This document shows positions 26,322 through 34,411 of a stretch of 64,000 bases of DNA, one piece after another. The first letter of the stretch is position 1. The number at the start of each line of letters is the position of its first letter. The position numbers were made by a program, and so were the translations under genes. A model generated the notes under the pieces. It saw only the letters and a program-made list of their open reading frames with translations. It was not told where the DNA came from and did no database searches. Source of the DNA: Balneola sp. EhC07 (GTDB lineage: Bacteria; Bacteroidota; Rhodothermia; Balneolales; Balneolaceae); contig NZ_LXYG01000017.1 in NCBI RefSeq assembly GCF_001650905.1, positions 372,001 through 436,000 of the forward strand, given 5' to 3'.

Positions 26322-26329
26322 GATTATTA

Positions 26330-26602
26330 GGCAAGACAACCCTGCGTTTAAGCGGCACAGAGTTTTTTGTTTTTATTGAAGTAACTGAATTGTTTTTATT
26401 GTCACAAGTCTAAATTCTTATCCGGAGTATGTATTCCGACGAACCCATCCCTGTCCCTTCCCTTAAAAAAGGGAAGGGGACTTCGATAACAATTTCTTAG
26501 TTGGTTTAAGAGTCTCTCTCCCTAATGTTAGGGAGAGAACAAGAGTGGGTCAGACTAGCTTGGAAATGAGATAAACTGCAAGGCATGTCCGCAGTATCAG
26601 TA
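26330..26602 (-). repeat. attC-like site 3 with B-repeat insert and damaged half-site
   Basis: The 3' half is good on the minus strand: GTGCCGCTTAAACGCAGG then GTTGTCTTGCC. The 5' half, right after the 26603 gene, reads CTGATAC-TGCGGAC and seems to have lost the AACAAGC...AA part. The loop contains a B extension (about 26416-26553). About 120 bp next to the 3' half (26350-26470) closely match 27745-27868. Confidence 0.6.
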
Positions 26603-27358
26603 CTAATGCACCTTTTGATTTAATTGCCCAAAAACATCATCTAATATTGGAATTAACGTAGAGCAATTTTCTGATAATTCTGTTTTAGTGCTATTATATC
26701 TACTTAAAACTTTTTTATCTATATGTGCATTATCTAGTAAAGTATAAAAATACTCGAATGAAGTTGAGTAATTTTTAGATTGAAGAATTTTACAGTACAA
26801 ATCTACGTGATTATTGAAGTGCTGTGCTTGAAATCGTAGTAGATCACCTAAATTATCTGCGCCCCATTCTCCTTTTTGTGATACTTGTATTAACCACCAG
26901 GCTTTTTGCTCCTTACTAAAACATGGATTTTCTTCAATAAATTGGACGTGATCAATTATAAAATAATCGTCTTCATTCGGAGCAATTACAGGATCATTAA
27001 AATCATAATGAGTGGCTTCAACATTATGGTTATATACTAATTTTCCATCGGCAGCTGCAAATAGAGTATAATAATTAGAAAAAGTGATGAAATCTTTTGG
27101 CATTGATTCCAAAAACATTGAACAATTACGGTCAGTTGGACTTTTTTTTGCGACCTGATACAATGAATCCGTTTTTACAGCTTCTGTTTTTAGCGAGTCG
27201 TATAATACTTTATGAAGGTCAGAGTAAATTTTTTTTAGACTATCCTGAGTTGTAAATATTGATTCCTTTTTTACTTCTTGTTTTTGTTGAGTGCAAAAGA
27301 CAGTAAGAGATGAGAATATAAGTAAGAAAAAAAATCTATAGCTCAACTTGGTTTTCAT
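26603..27358 (-). CDS. Hypothetical lipoprotein, 251 aa (cassette gene 3)
   Basis: ATG at 27358 (MKTKLSYRFFFLLIFSSLTVFC) gives a lipoprotein signal with a lipobox-like TVFC; the upstream in-frame start lies in the attC-like site. The mature part begins TQQKQEVKKES and has a helical, acidic body with three further cysteines. No family recognised. Preceded directly by the GTTATCGGT half-site. Confidence 0.68.
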   Translation of the reverse strand: MKTKLSYRFFFLLIFSSLTVFCTQQKQEVKKESIFTTQDSLKKIYSDLHKVLYDSLKTEAVKTDSLYQVAKKSPTDRNCSMFLESMPKDFITFSNYYTLFAAADGKLVYNHNVEATHYDFNDPVIAPNEDDYFIIDHVQFIEENPCFSKEQKAWWLIQVSQKGEWGADNLGDLLRFQAQHFNNHVDLYCKILQSKNYSTSFEYFYTLLDNAHIDKKVLSRYNSTKTELSENCSTLIPILDDVFGQLNQKVH

Positions 27359-27476
27359 ACCGATAACGATCCTGCGTTTAAGTGGCACGTCACAATTTAA
27401 GATTTTAGTTAAAAGCTTCAAACGAGCATGCGCTGAACTTGATTCAGTGTCCGCTTGAAATGCTTGTTATACTGCC
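27359..27476 (-). repeat. attC-like site 2 (118 bp, best preserved)
   Basis: Minus-strand order: GGCAGTATAAC (R''-like), AAGCATTTCAAGCGGAC (L''-like), a loop containing TGAATCAAGTTCA, GTGCCACTTAAACGC (L'-like), then CGTTATCGG (R'-like). Length and the two imperfectly paired half-sites fit integron attC sites; core motifs RYYYAAC and GTTRRRY are met only approximately. Confidence 0.65.
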
Positions 27477-27482
27477 TGGGAC

Positions 27483-27716
27483 TCATTTTTCAATTTGGGA
27501 TTGAATTTCGGTGGCTTTTTTTATGCATTCAACAAGTGTGACATCAGGATCACCACCAGTTTTTGAAACAATTCTACCAAACAAATCAGAACCTGATACC
27601 TGATATGCACCGTTACTTATTTCTTCAATTTTGAAATACCAACCATCAAGCTTTCCTGCTATAGGGAATCTTAGTTCAACATCAATAGGATTGAATTTTC
27701 TAATCTCCTTTTTCAT
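27483..27716 (-). CDS. Hypothetical small protein, 77 aa (cassette gene 2)
   Basis: ATG directly after the half-site GTTATACTGCCT; stop six bases before GGCAGTATAAC. The cassette therefore has almost no non-coding sequence outside its attC. The product is a small soluble protein (KLDGWYFKIEEISNGAYQVS, then GDPDVTLVECIKKATEIQ). A one-domain antitoxin- or HicB-like fold is possible, but I cannot support it. Confidence 0.65.
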   Translation of the reverse strand: MKKEIRKFNPIDVELRFPIAGKLDGWYFKIEEISNGAYQVSGSDLFGRIVSKTGGDPDVTLVECIKKATEIQSQIEK

Positions 27717-27717
27717 A

Positions 27718-28215
27718 GGCAGTATAACGACCCAGCGTTTAAGCGGCGCAGAGTTTTTCGTTTTTGTTGAAGTAACTGAATTGTTTTTATTGTCACAAGT
27801 CTAAATTCTTATCAGGAGTATGTTTTCCGACGAACCCATCCCTGTCCCGTCCCTTAAACAAGGGAAGGGGACTTTGATAACAATTTCTTAGCTGGTTTAA
27901 GAGTCTCTCTCCCTGATGTTAGGGAGCCTGCCTGCGGTAGGCAGGAGAACAAGAGTGGGTCAGTAGATTGATGCGAAAATTCTAAATCTCCCTTCGAAGG
28001 GAGACCGATCGAACACTTGTGTGAGATCAGAGGGATGTTGTGCAGCTTCCGAGCTATTAAATCGCACAACATCCTCCGTCCGCAGGCGGACACCTCCTTC
28101 AAAGGAGGATTTTCTCTTAAATGAGTACATGTTCCGTGCAACAACTCTTCCAGAGTTGGACATGATTATGAAGTTCTGAACCCTAATCGAGCCCGCTTAA
28201 AGCGCTTGTTATCGC
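27718..28215 (-). repeat. attC-like site 1, oversized, containing B4 and half of A
   Basis: 5' half on the minus strand: GCGATAACAAGCGCTTTAAG, then CGGGCTC. 3' half: GCGCCGCTTAAACGCTGG, then GTCGTTATACTGCC. Between them lie one family A arm (28143-28157), B core (27960-28116) and B extension (27812-27950). The site is about 500 bp instead of about 100. Confidence 0.6.
27812..28157. repeat. Family B copy B4 with single family A arm, inside attC-like site 1
   Basis: Contains B extension, a GCCTGCCTGCGGTAGGCAGG insertion (about 27926-27945), B core, and only the left A arm AACTCTTCCAGAGTT (28143-28157). The right arm is missing. Confidence 0.8.
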
Positions 28216-28733
28216 ACTCTAGGATTATACCATTCAAAATCTTCAATTCTTTGAAATACTATATTTTTAAGCTTGAGTTCGGCAAATACTTGTTTAACCT
28301 TTTTTGTGCAAAAAATTGTTAGTGAGTCATTTGGGATAAAAATATCGCTTCTATCCCAAGTATCTATTTCAAACTGAATTCCGTTAATGAAACCTTTTTC
28401 TTTTGGTCTCAATCTTGAACCACATCTACCTTTAATACAAAAACCAGAATAATTCTCACTGAGTTTTCCACCTATTACAACATCATATGTTCTCCATCCA
28501 GAAATACAAGATGACAGCAATAAAGTTTTTAAGCGGTTAGAAATCAAGAAATTAAAAGGATCTTGAAGCCTGATAACATCATTTTCATAATAACCTTGAG
28601 ATTTTTTAACTGGTAATGGTGAGGCAAGAGAAATGCTGCATTTAAAAAGATCAACATCATTGTATGGCTCAATCACTTCATAAAACAGATCAATGCTCCG
28701 AGTAGAATGACTTAATACATAAAAGTTTGTCAT
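28209..28733 (-). CDS. Hypothetical protein, 174 aa (cassette gene 1)
   Basis: ATG at 28733. The TAA stop is part of the half-site GCGATAAC, so gene and recombination site overlap. Soluble, with five cysteines including CIKGRCGSRLRPKEKGF. The ending (DSLTIFCTKKVKQVFAELKL) vaguely recalls immunity-type proteins such as the DUF1629 group; I cannot confirm that. No family assigned. Confidence 0.65.
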   Translation of the reverse strand: MTNFYVLSHSTRSIDLFYEVIEPYNDVDLFKCSISLASPLPVKKSQGYYENDVIRLQDPFNFLISNRLKTLLLSSCISGWRTYDVVIGGKLSENYSGFCIKGRCGSRLRPKEKGFINGIQFEIDTWDRSDIFIPNDSLTIFCTKKVKQVFAELKLKNIVFQRIEDFEWYNPRVR

Positions 28734-29002
28734 GTGTATTGATTGGGCGCTAAAATAAAATTATCCAAACAAGGATTTTCCGAGTTTGACCGGATAAAAT
28801 CCACAAAACAATCTTAAAATACTAGTAAACAAAGAAGTTAGGATTTGTTCATCCCCTCGTTACAAACGTCTTGTTAGGAATGCAGAGCTGAAACTCCGCC
28901 TTATGGAGGCAGGAGCTTGCCGCACCATATTTCGCAGCAGGGTCACGAAACGAGGTTAACGCGCCTCTTATTCTTTCGGAATTGCGTTAAGCTATTATAG
29001 AT
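28734..29002. other. Spacer with a possible further degenerate attC half-site
   Basis: On the minus strand TTCCTAACAAGACGTTTGTA at 28861-28880 resembles the TAACAAGC half-sites, but no convincing partner is seen. A hairpin CTGCCTCCATAAGGCGGAG-like lies near 28895-28915. No gene. Confidence 0.35.
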
Positions 29003-29650
29003 TTAGTTTGCTATGAAGAAATTCCATTCGATATTGATATTCTCACTTAATTTGAAATCCGTAAGCTTTCCCTTAAATCCATGTATATGATCAACACCGC
29101 AGATAAAAATTCCTTTAGAAATTGGTGATTTCATACAATGGTCATAGATGTTTTTAAGCATCTCAAGTTCTCTTTTTTCGTTAATCAAGAGTTCAGTTTC
29201 ATAACTATTTGAAAGTTTTTTATCATTTATTCCAACTAATGCATTTTGTTCTAATGTCTTTATTCTTTGTACGATTTTAAAGCAATCATCGCTGTTGAGA
29301 TATTCATAGCCAAACTTTTTTATAAAAGAGGCGTGCTGTTTCCATAAATTTGAATATTCTTGATTGATTAGACTAATTTGTTCAGCCCCACTAAATAACT
29401 TACTAAAATCAAATTGATAAGTGTCAACTGGAATGTGTTCAATAGGATGTTTTTTTAAGTAGTAACTAATAGCTATTGCTTCATTTGAAACGGGTGTGTT
29501 TGCATTAACATATATCTCTCTAAAAGTCTTTTTATCTAGCTCTTCGAATATTACTTCTGGTTTAAAACTCTCAATGATTTTTAGCAATTCATTGGGATTA
29601 CATTTTCCATAGTTTTTATGGAATGATGAAATTATCGTGATATTACACAT
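29003..29650 (-). CDS. Hypothetical protein, possibly TraB/PrgY-like, 215 aa
   Basis: ATG at 29650. The start (ITIISSFHKNYGKCNPNELL, then FKPEVIFEELDKKTF) and the end (GIFICGVDHIHGF) recall TraB/GumN-type proteins, which have a histidine near each end and an EELD motif after the first strand. The match is loose. No signal peptide. AT-rich like the cassette genes and on the same strand, so it may belong to the same accessory region. Confidence 0.55.
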   Translation of the reverse strand: MCNITIISSFHKNYGKCNPNELLKIIESFKPEVIFEELDKKTFREIYVNANTPVSNEAIAISYYLKKHPIEHIPVDTYQFDFSKLFSGAEQISLINQEYSNLWKQHASFIKKFGYEYLNSDDCFKIVQRIKTLEQNALVGINDKKLSNSYETELLINEKRELEMLKNIYDHCMKSPISKGIFICGVDHIHGFKGKLTDFKLSENINIEWNFFIAN

Positions 29651-29731
29651 AGTATTTTATTTTAGTATCACCACTGTAACATATTCTATACAAACTATTG
29701 GTTTATTTATTTGTTTGCATTACATCCAATC

Positions 29732-30997
29732 CTACAACTCCAAATCCATCGTCTTTCTTTCGCCATCACGCAAAACAGTAATTGTAGTCAATTGCCCTTT
29801 TTTGAGTTTGTTGAGCATGGTCATGTAGGCGTAAATATCGGCAAGTTCTTCACCGGCAATTCCTACAATAATATCTCCGCCTTGTACCCCGGCGTTTGCA
29901 GCTGCACGACCTTTAGTTACACCCGTGATCTTCATTCCTTCACCTTCATAGCCGTAATCCGGGAGCACGCCTAAGGTTGGTCCTTCTAAACTCATAGACT
30001 GACGTTGTTCACCCGGAGCCTCCACAAAAGCCAGTTCGTCTTTTTGTAGTTCATCCAGTTGCACCATTACCCGCACTAAATGATGAAGTGCCAAAGCTGT
30101 GCCATTCATATTTATATACTCGGTGTCGTCAGAAGGTCGGTGGTAATCGGCATGTGTATCCGTGAAATAATGAAGCACGGGAATATCTTTATAATAAAAA
30201 CTGGTGTGATCACTTGCTCCGGTTCCGTCTTTTACCAAATTCAGATCCAGATCTCCGGTATTGGCAGAATCTATGATGGCTGTCCAGTTTTCAGCGGTTC
30301 CGATTCCGAAGATCATCAATTTTTTATCAACCATTCTACCGATCATATCCATGTTGATCATAGCAAGAGCGTTTTCCAGATCTACTGTTGGATTATCTAC
30401 ATAATAAGCAGAGCCTAGTAAACCCATTTCCTCGCCTGAAAAAGCCAGAAACAAAACATCTTTCTTTGGTCGATTTGCAGAGAAATACTCAGCCAGTTCC
30501 AGCACTCCGGCAGTTCCCGAAGCATTATCATCAGCGCCATTGTGAATGCGTTCTTCCTCTCCGCGGTATAAGGAGCCGAATTCTCCGAATCCCAAATGAT
30601 CGTAATGCGCTCCAATAATGATCAACTCATCAGAGTTCCCGGTTCCTTGTAGTAAACCAACCACATTTTTGGAAAGTAATTTTTCTCCTTCAGCATCATC
30701 TCCTGCATGTGGATTTCTCAACACTGCGGTATTAATGGTGAATTCCTGAAAGTAGGTTTCGTTATCTCCTGCGGGTTCCAAACCAAAATCCCGGAAATGA
30801 TCGGCAATGTAGTTTGCTGCAATAGCTTCGTTAGCGGAACCGGCTTCGCGACCTTGTAGAGAATCACTTGCCAAAAAGGTAATGTGCTTTTCAATATCAG
30901 CGGGAGTAATGTCTCCGGATTGATTATTGCACGCAACAAAAAATGTGAGTGCTGAAAGAATCAAAAATGCAGAGGTGGAATGTATTTTAAGTTTCAT
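29732..30997 (-). CDS. M28 family zinc aminopeptidase-like lipoprotein with PDZ domain
   Basis: 421 aa. Lipoprotein signal peptide with lipobox FVAC at Cys23, so probably membrane-anchored outside the cytosol. M28 metal-site motifs: GAHYDHLGF, HNGADDNASGTAGVLE, FSGEEMGLLGS with the catalytic Glu pair, NMDMIGR, and ASDHTSFYYKDIPVLHYFTD. A C-terminal PDZ-like domain spans about 335-420 (ITGVTKGRAAANAGVQGGDI). It probably degrades peptides in the periplasm. Confidence 0.9.
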   Translation of the reverse strand: MKLKIHSTSAFLILSALTFFVACNNQSGDITPADIEKHITFLASDSLQGREAGSANEAIAANYIADHFRDFGLEPAGDNETYFQEFTINTAVLRNPHAGDDAEGEKLLSKNVVGLLQGTGNSDELIIIGAHYDHLGFGEFGSLYRGEEERIHNGADDNASGTAGVLELAEYFSANRPKKDVLFLAFSGEEMGLLGSAYYVDNPTVDLENALAMINMDMIGRMVDKKLMIFGIGTAENWTAIIDSANTGDLDLNLVKDGTGASDHTSFYYKDIPVLHYFTDTHADYHRPSDDTEYINMNGTALALHHLVRVMVQLDELQKDELAFVEAPGEQRQSMSLEGPTLGVLPDYGYEGEGMKITGVTKGRAAANAGVQGGDIIVGIAGEELADIYAYMTMLNKLKKGQLTTITVLRDGERKTMDLEL

Positions 30998-31036
30998 AGA
31001 AATTCGTTTTGCGATATTAATTAGATGTAAAAGGCA

Positions 31037-31552
31037 TTAGTGTAGTTCCACGCCTTGCGTGGTAAATGAAAGTCCTTGTTGTCCGGAAGTAGATATCATG
31101 ATAGCTTCAAAAAGTGGACTATTTGAAGTACTTTTTACTCCCCAATCGAATAAAAAATTTGCTCCTGGTCCACCGGTTTTGTCACTCTCATCGATTATAA
31201 TTTCCGCTGTTTCCATAGGGGCAAGATATATTGGTTTATCAAAGTAAGACCTGATAGAAGCTCCTTGACTATCGAAGTATTCGGCTTTTTTGATATAAAT
31301 GGTATCAGCAGGATTTAAGTTTCTCATACTTATTATTACCGTAAGGTCATGAGTGCGGTGCTCATTTCGACTATAAATTTGAGAGTAAACAGATAGATAT
31401 GTTTTCCCAGATTCAAGGTTATTTAGTCGCGAAATATCTGCAGCTCGTTTGTCCCAATTAGTCGGATTAACGGAGCTCATCTCTTTTTTCAGTTCACAAG
31501 AGCTAGTTAATGCACATGCAATCAAAAGTAAAATTGGTCGAATTTGTTTCAT
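31037..31552 (-). CDS. DUF3124-type lipoprotein
   Basis: 171 aa with lipoprotein signal (lipobox TSSC, Cys19). The body GKTYLSVYSQIYSRNEHRTH, the YFDSQGASIRSYF stretch and GGPGANFLFDWG match the DUF3124 pattern. Function unknown, probably periplasmic. It lies 39 bp upstream of the M28 peptidase on the same strand and may be co-transcribed. It diverges from the TPP-riboswitch transcript. Confidence 0.78.
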   Translation of the reverse strand: MKQIRPILLLIACALTSSCELKKEMSSVNPTNWDKRAADISRLNNLESGKTYLSVYSQIYSRNEHRTHDLTVIISMRNLNPADTIYIKKAEYFDSQGASIRSYFDKPIYLAPMETAEIIIDESDKTGGPGANFLFDWGVKSTSNSPLFEAIMISTSGQQGLSFTTQGVELH

Positions 31553-31645
31553 ATCAGGAGCCTTAGGATTAATGGGTAAAGTTAACAGTTTTTTTCGTGT
31601 TTTGATGAAATAGTGCGTAGTTTTACAACCGTAGTTTAACTACAA

Positions 31646-31728
31646 AGGTTAGGGGTGCTTTTGCAAAGTGCAAAGGCTGAGATCACACCCTACTACCTGA
31701 TCCGGGTAATACCGGCGGAGGAAAACCT
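31646..31728 (+). promoter_or_regulatory. TPP riboswitch (THI element)
   Basis: P1 stem AGGTT (31646-31650)/AACCT (31724-31728). Conserved GGGGTGC at 31652-31658, CTGAGATCACACCC at 31677-31690 and ACCTGATCCGGGTAATACCG at 31694-31713, then GCGGAGGAAAACC. These are the diagnostic pyrimidine- and pyrophosphate-sensor segments. It ends about 120 nt before the TonB receptor start, so the receptor should be repressed when thiamin pyrophosphate is plentiful. Confidence 0.96.
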
Positions 31729-31851
31729 GTTCGCTTATCTATTTTTAAGATGCGCTTGTTTCGCCTCCTCTTTTTTAAATAAACTTATAATTTTTGTCGC
31801 GACGCCAAATCTAAAACTACGGCTACCCGGCATTCCTAAAGAAGAGGAACT

Positions 31852-34257
31852 ATGTTTCAACTAATCAAATCATCGCTGATGGTGGCGATCCTAATCACCA
31901 TGCTGTCAACTTTTGCAGCAGCACAAATTCAAATTTCCGGGAAAGTACTGGAAGCTCAGACAAAAGAACCTTTGATCGGAGCCACTGTTCTACAAACCGG
32001 AACCTCTAACGGAGTATCCACAAATACAGACGGTTCTTTTGAGATCGATCTTTTAGATGGCGAAGATAGGTCATTAAGAATCAGTTTCACCGGTTTCAAA
32101 ACTAAAACTGTAACTGTTGTTAGAAGTCAGTCAGGTCTGCAAATTCTGTTGCTTCCGGACACTTATGTTAGCGACGAAGTTCTGGTAGAAGCCACAAGAG
32201 TGGATGAATCCATTCCGGTTACTTTTTCAAACCTTGATAAGGAAGAAATACAAAAAAGGAACCTTGGTCAGGATGTACCTTACTTGTTAAATCTGACTCC
32301 TTCTACTGTTGTGACCTCAGATGCAGGAGCCGGAATTGGATATACGGGAATTCGGATCAGAGGCGTTGATCCGGCTAGAATTAACGTGACCATAAATGGA
32401 ATTCCGGTAAATGATGCAGAATCACACAGTGTGTTTTGGGTGAACCTGCCGGATATTGCTTCTTCCATTGATAACATTCAGGTACAGCGTGGGGTTGGGA
32501 CATCCACAAATGGTGCTGCAGCTTTTGGAGGGTCGATCAATTTACAAACCAGTAGTAATAGTTTAGATCCTTATGCAGAAATAAATACGGGCGTGGGTTC
32601 TTTCAATACTCGTAAAGCCAATATTCAGTTAGGCTCAGGCTTGATGAAAAACGGTTGGAGTTTTGAAGGAAGATTATCTCAAATCACTTCGGATGGTTTT
32701 ATAGATCGAGCTTCTTCGGACCTGAATTCATTTTACCTTTCCGGTTCAAAAAGAGGGAAAAGAAGCTTGCTAAAAGCGGACATTTTTTCCGGTGACGAGG
32801 TTACCTATCAAGCATGGTACGGCGTTGAGGAAAGTGTACTTGAAAGTGGAAACCGTACTTTCAATGAAGCCGGAATGGAAAAATCAGGATCACCTTATCA
32901 AAATCAGGTAGATGATTATGGACAGGATTATTACCAATTACATTACTCTTATAATCTGCAAGATAATTGGTCGTTGAATACTTCGCTTCATTACACAAAA
33001 GGTGCTGGCTATTATGAGGAATACAAAGGCGGAGAAGATCTCGCAGACTATGGTATTACTCCAGCTAATCCAGGCGACCCAACCGAATCAGACCTGATTC
33101 GGAGAAGATGGTTGGATAATGATTTCTACGGAATGGTATTCTCAACAAAGTACACTCATTCTACAAGCTGGAACCTGACTTTTGGTGGAGGATTAAACAA
33201 ATATGACGGTGACCATTTTGGAGAAGTTATCTGGGCGAGATTTGCAGGAAACAGTGAGTTTGAAGATCGTTATTACGATAACAATGCGATCAAAACAGAT
33301 GCTAATGTATACGGTAAAGCGCAGTACTTTTTTAATGAGAATCTAAGTTCATATCTGGATCTTCAGGTTCGTACAATTAGCTATGAATTTGACGGAATCG
33401 ACATTCAGAATAATACAGTAGTTGATATCAGAGATACAGATAACCTCACTTTCTTCAATCCTAAATTCGGGTTGAGTTACACTGTGAATGATGGAAATCG
33501 TCTATTTGCATCTTTTGGGATAGCAAGTAAGGAACCCACTCGTGATGAGTATGTAGAGTCATCAGCAGCAAGTCGCCCAGATCCGGAAACGCTGTATAAT
33601 GTTGAAACAGGATATCGTGGAGATTTCGGGCAATTCTTTGTGGGTGCTTACGGATATGCGATGTTGTACGAAGATCAGCTAGTCGTTACCGGACAGATCA
33701 ATGATGTTGGCGGAGTAGTTCGGGAAAACGTACCGAATAGTTCTAGATTGGGAATAGAATTGGAAGGTGGTGTTTCCATAACATCAAACTTTAGTTGGGC
33801 TGCTAACGCTACATTCAGCAGAAATAAGATCGAAAATTATAATGAGTTTATAGACGATTATGATAATGGTGGTCAGATCGAAAGAAACTATTCAGATACT
33901 GATATAGCGCTTTCACCAAGTATCATTGCTAATTCAATTCTGGGTTTTTCGGAGAATGGTTTGACAACCGAACTGACCACGAAATATGTTTCTAAGCAGT
34001 ATTTGGACAACACTCAAAATGATGCTCGTTCAATCGACCCCTATTTAGTGAATGATCTTAGAATCAGTTATGCATTTACGAACCTGAGTTTTGCAAAGGG
34101 AATCACTGCAAATTTGATGATCAACAACTTGTTGGATGAGAAATATGAAACCAATGGATATACATTTGGCTATGTATTTGGCGGAGAACAACGATTCAAT
34201 TACTATTACCCGCAAGCCGGAAGAAATTTCTTGCTACAAGTGAAGTGGGAGTTTTAG
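31852..34257 (+). CDS. TonB-dependent outer membrane receptor, predicted thiamin (or precursor) importer
   Basis: 801 aa. Signal peptide ends FAAAQ. A carboxypeptidase-like regulatory domain (about 25-110, ISGKVLEAQTKEPLIGATVL) is followed by the plug domain (about 115-230, including RIRGVDPARINVTINGIPVN) and a 22-strand-type barrel ending in aromatic VKWEF. The TPP riboswitch directly upstream indicates that the cargo is thiamin or a thiamin precursor. This link is known for the Bacteroidota outer-membrane thiamin transporters; the substrate here is inferred from regulation. Confidence 0.9.
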   Translation: MFQLIKSSLMVAILITMLSTFAAAQIQISGKVLEAQTKEPLIGATVLQTGTSNGVSTNTDGSFEIDLLDGEDRSLRISFTGFKTKTVTVVRSQSGLQILLLPDTYVSDEVLVEATRVDESIPVTFSNLDKEEIQKRNLGQDVPYLLNLTPSTVVTSDAGAGIGYTGIRIRGVDPARINVTINGIPVNDAESHSVFWVNLPDIASSIDNIQVQRGVGTSTNGAAAFGGSINLQTSSNSLDPYAEINTGVGSFNTRKANIQLGSGLMKNGWSFEGRLSQITSDGFIDRASSDLNSFYLSGSKRGKRSLLKADIFSGDEVTYQAWYGVEESVLESGNRTFNEAGMEKSGSPYQNQVDDYGQDYYQLHYSYNLQDNWSLNTSLHYTKGAGYYEEYKGGEDLADYGITPANPGDPTESDLIRRRWLDNDFYGMVFSTKYTHSTSWNLTFGGGLNKYDGDHFGEVIWARFAGNSEFEDRYYDNNAIKTDANVYGKAQYFFNENLSSYLDLQVRTISYEFDGIDIQNNTVVDIRDTDNLTFFNPKFGLSYTVNDGNRLFASFGIASKEPTRDEYVESSAASRPDPETLYNVETGYRGDFGQFFVGAYGYAMLYEDQLVVTGQINDVGGVVRENVPNSSRLGIELEGGVSITSNFSWAANATFSRNKIENYNEFIDDYDNGGQIERNYSDTDIALSPSIIANSILGFSENGLTTELTTKYVSKQYLDNTQNDARSIDPYLVNDLRISYAFTNLSFAKGITANLMINNLLDEKYETNGYTFGYVFGGEQRFNYYYPQAGRNFLLQVKWEF

Positions 34258-34276
34258 AATAGTTTAAAAATATCGT

Positions 34277-34320
34277 CCCCACCCGTAGGGGCAATTCATG
34301 AATTGCCCCTACGGGTGGGG
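34277..34320. repeat. 44-bp perfect palindrome
   Basis: CCCCACCCGTAGGGGCAATT followed by its exact inverse around the centre CATG. It lies 19 bp after the TonB receptor stop. GTAGGGGCAATTCATGAATT-type palindromes are a known dispersed element type in several phyla; here it may also help end transcription. Confidence 0.9.
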
Positions 34321-34349
34321 AATAAACGATGACAGATTCAAACAGAACA

Positions 34350-34382
34350 AAAAAAGCCCGACTCAATGAGCCGGGCTTTTTT
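34350..34382. terminator. Bidirectional intrinsic terminator
   Basis: AAAAAAGCCCG-A-CTC-AAT-GAG-C-CGGGCTTTTTT: a GC-rich stem with A-tract before and T-tract after. It serves the convergent TonB receptor (+) and sucC (-) genes. Confidence 0.88.
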
Positions 34383-34411
34383 ATGAATTCTTTATCTGTA
34401 ATGTATTTAGA

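Larger units (their letters stand above)
25402..28733 (-). mobile_element. Putative integron cassette array without integrase (CALIN-like)
   Basis: Four unrelated, mostly unknown genes on one strand are each followed by a TAACAAGC-N-AAGCGG-type half-site and preceded by a CGCTTAAACGC-N-GTTRT-type half-site. Boundary sequences of individual cassettes match their own downstream site in inverse: GTTATACTGCC precedes the 27483 gene and GGCAGTATAAC follows it. That is what recombination of circular cassettes through attC produces. No tyrosine integrase lies in the window. Confidence 0.65.

Noticed and set aside
27854-28163. Two minus-strand frames in the 27717-28208 spacer
   Set aside because: Repeat translation inside an attC-like site.
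9389-28733. CRISPR array as explanation for the recurring palindromes
   Set aside because: Copies are kilobases apart with no regular spacers, and no cas genes are present.
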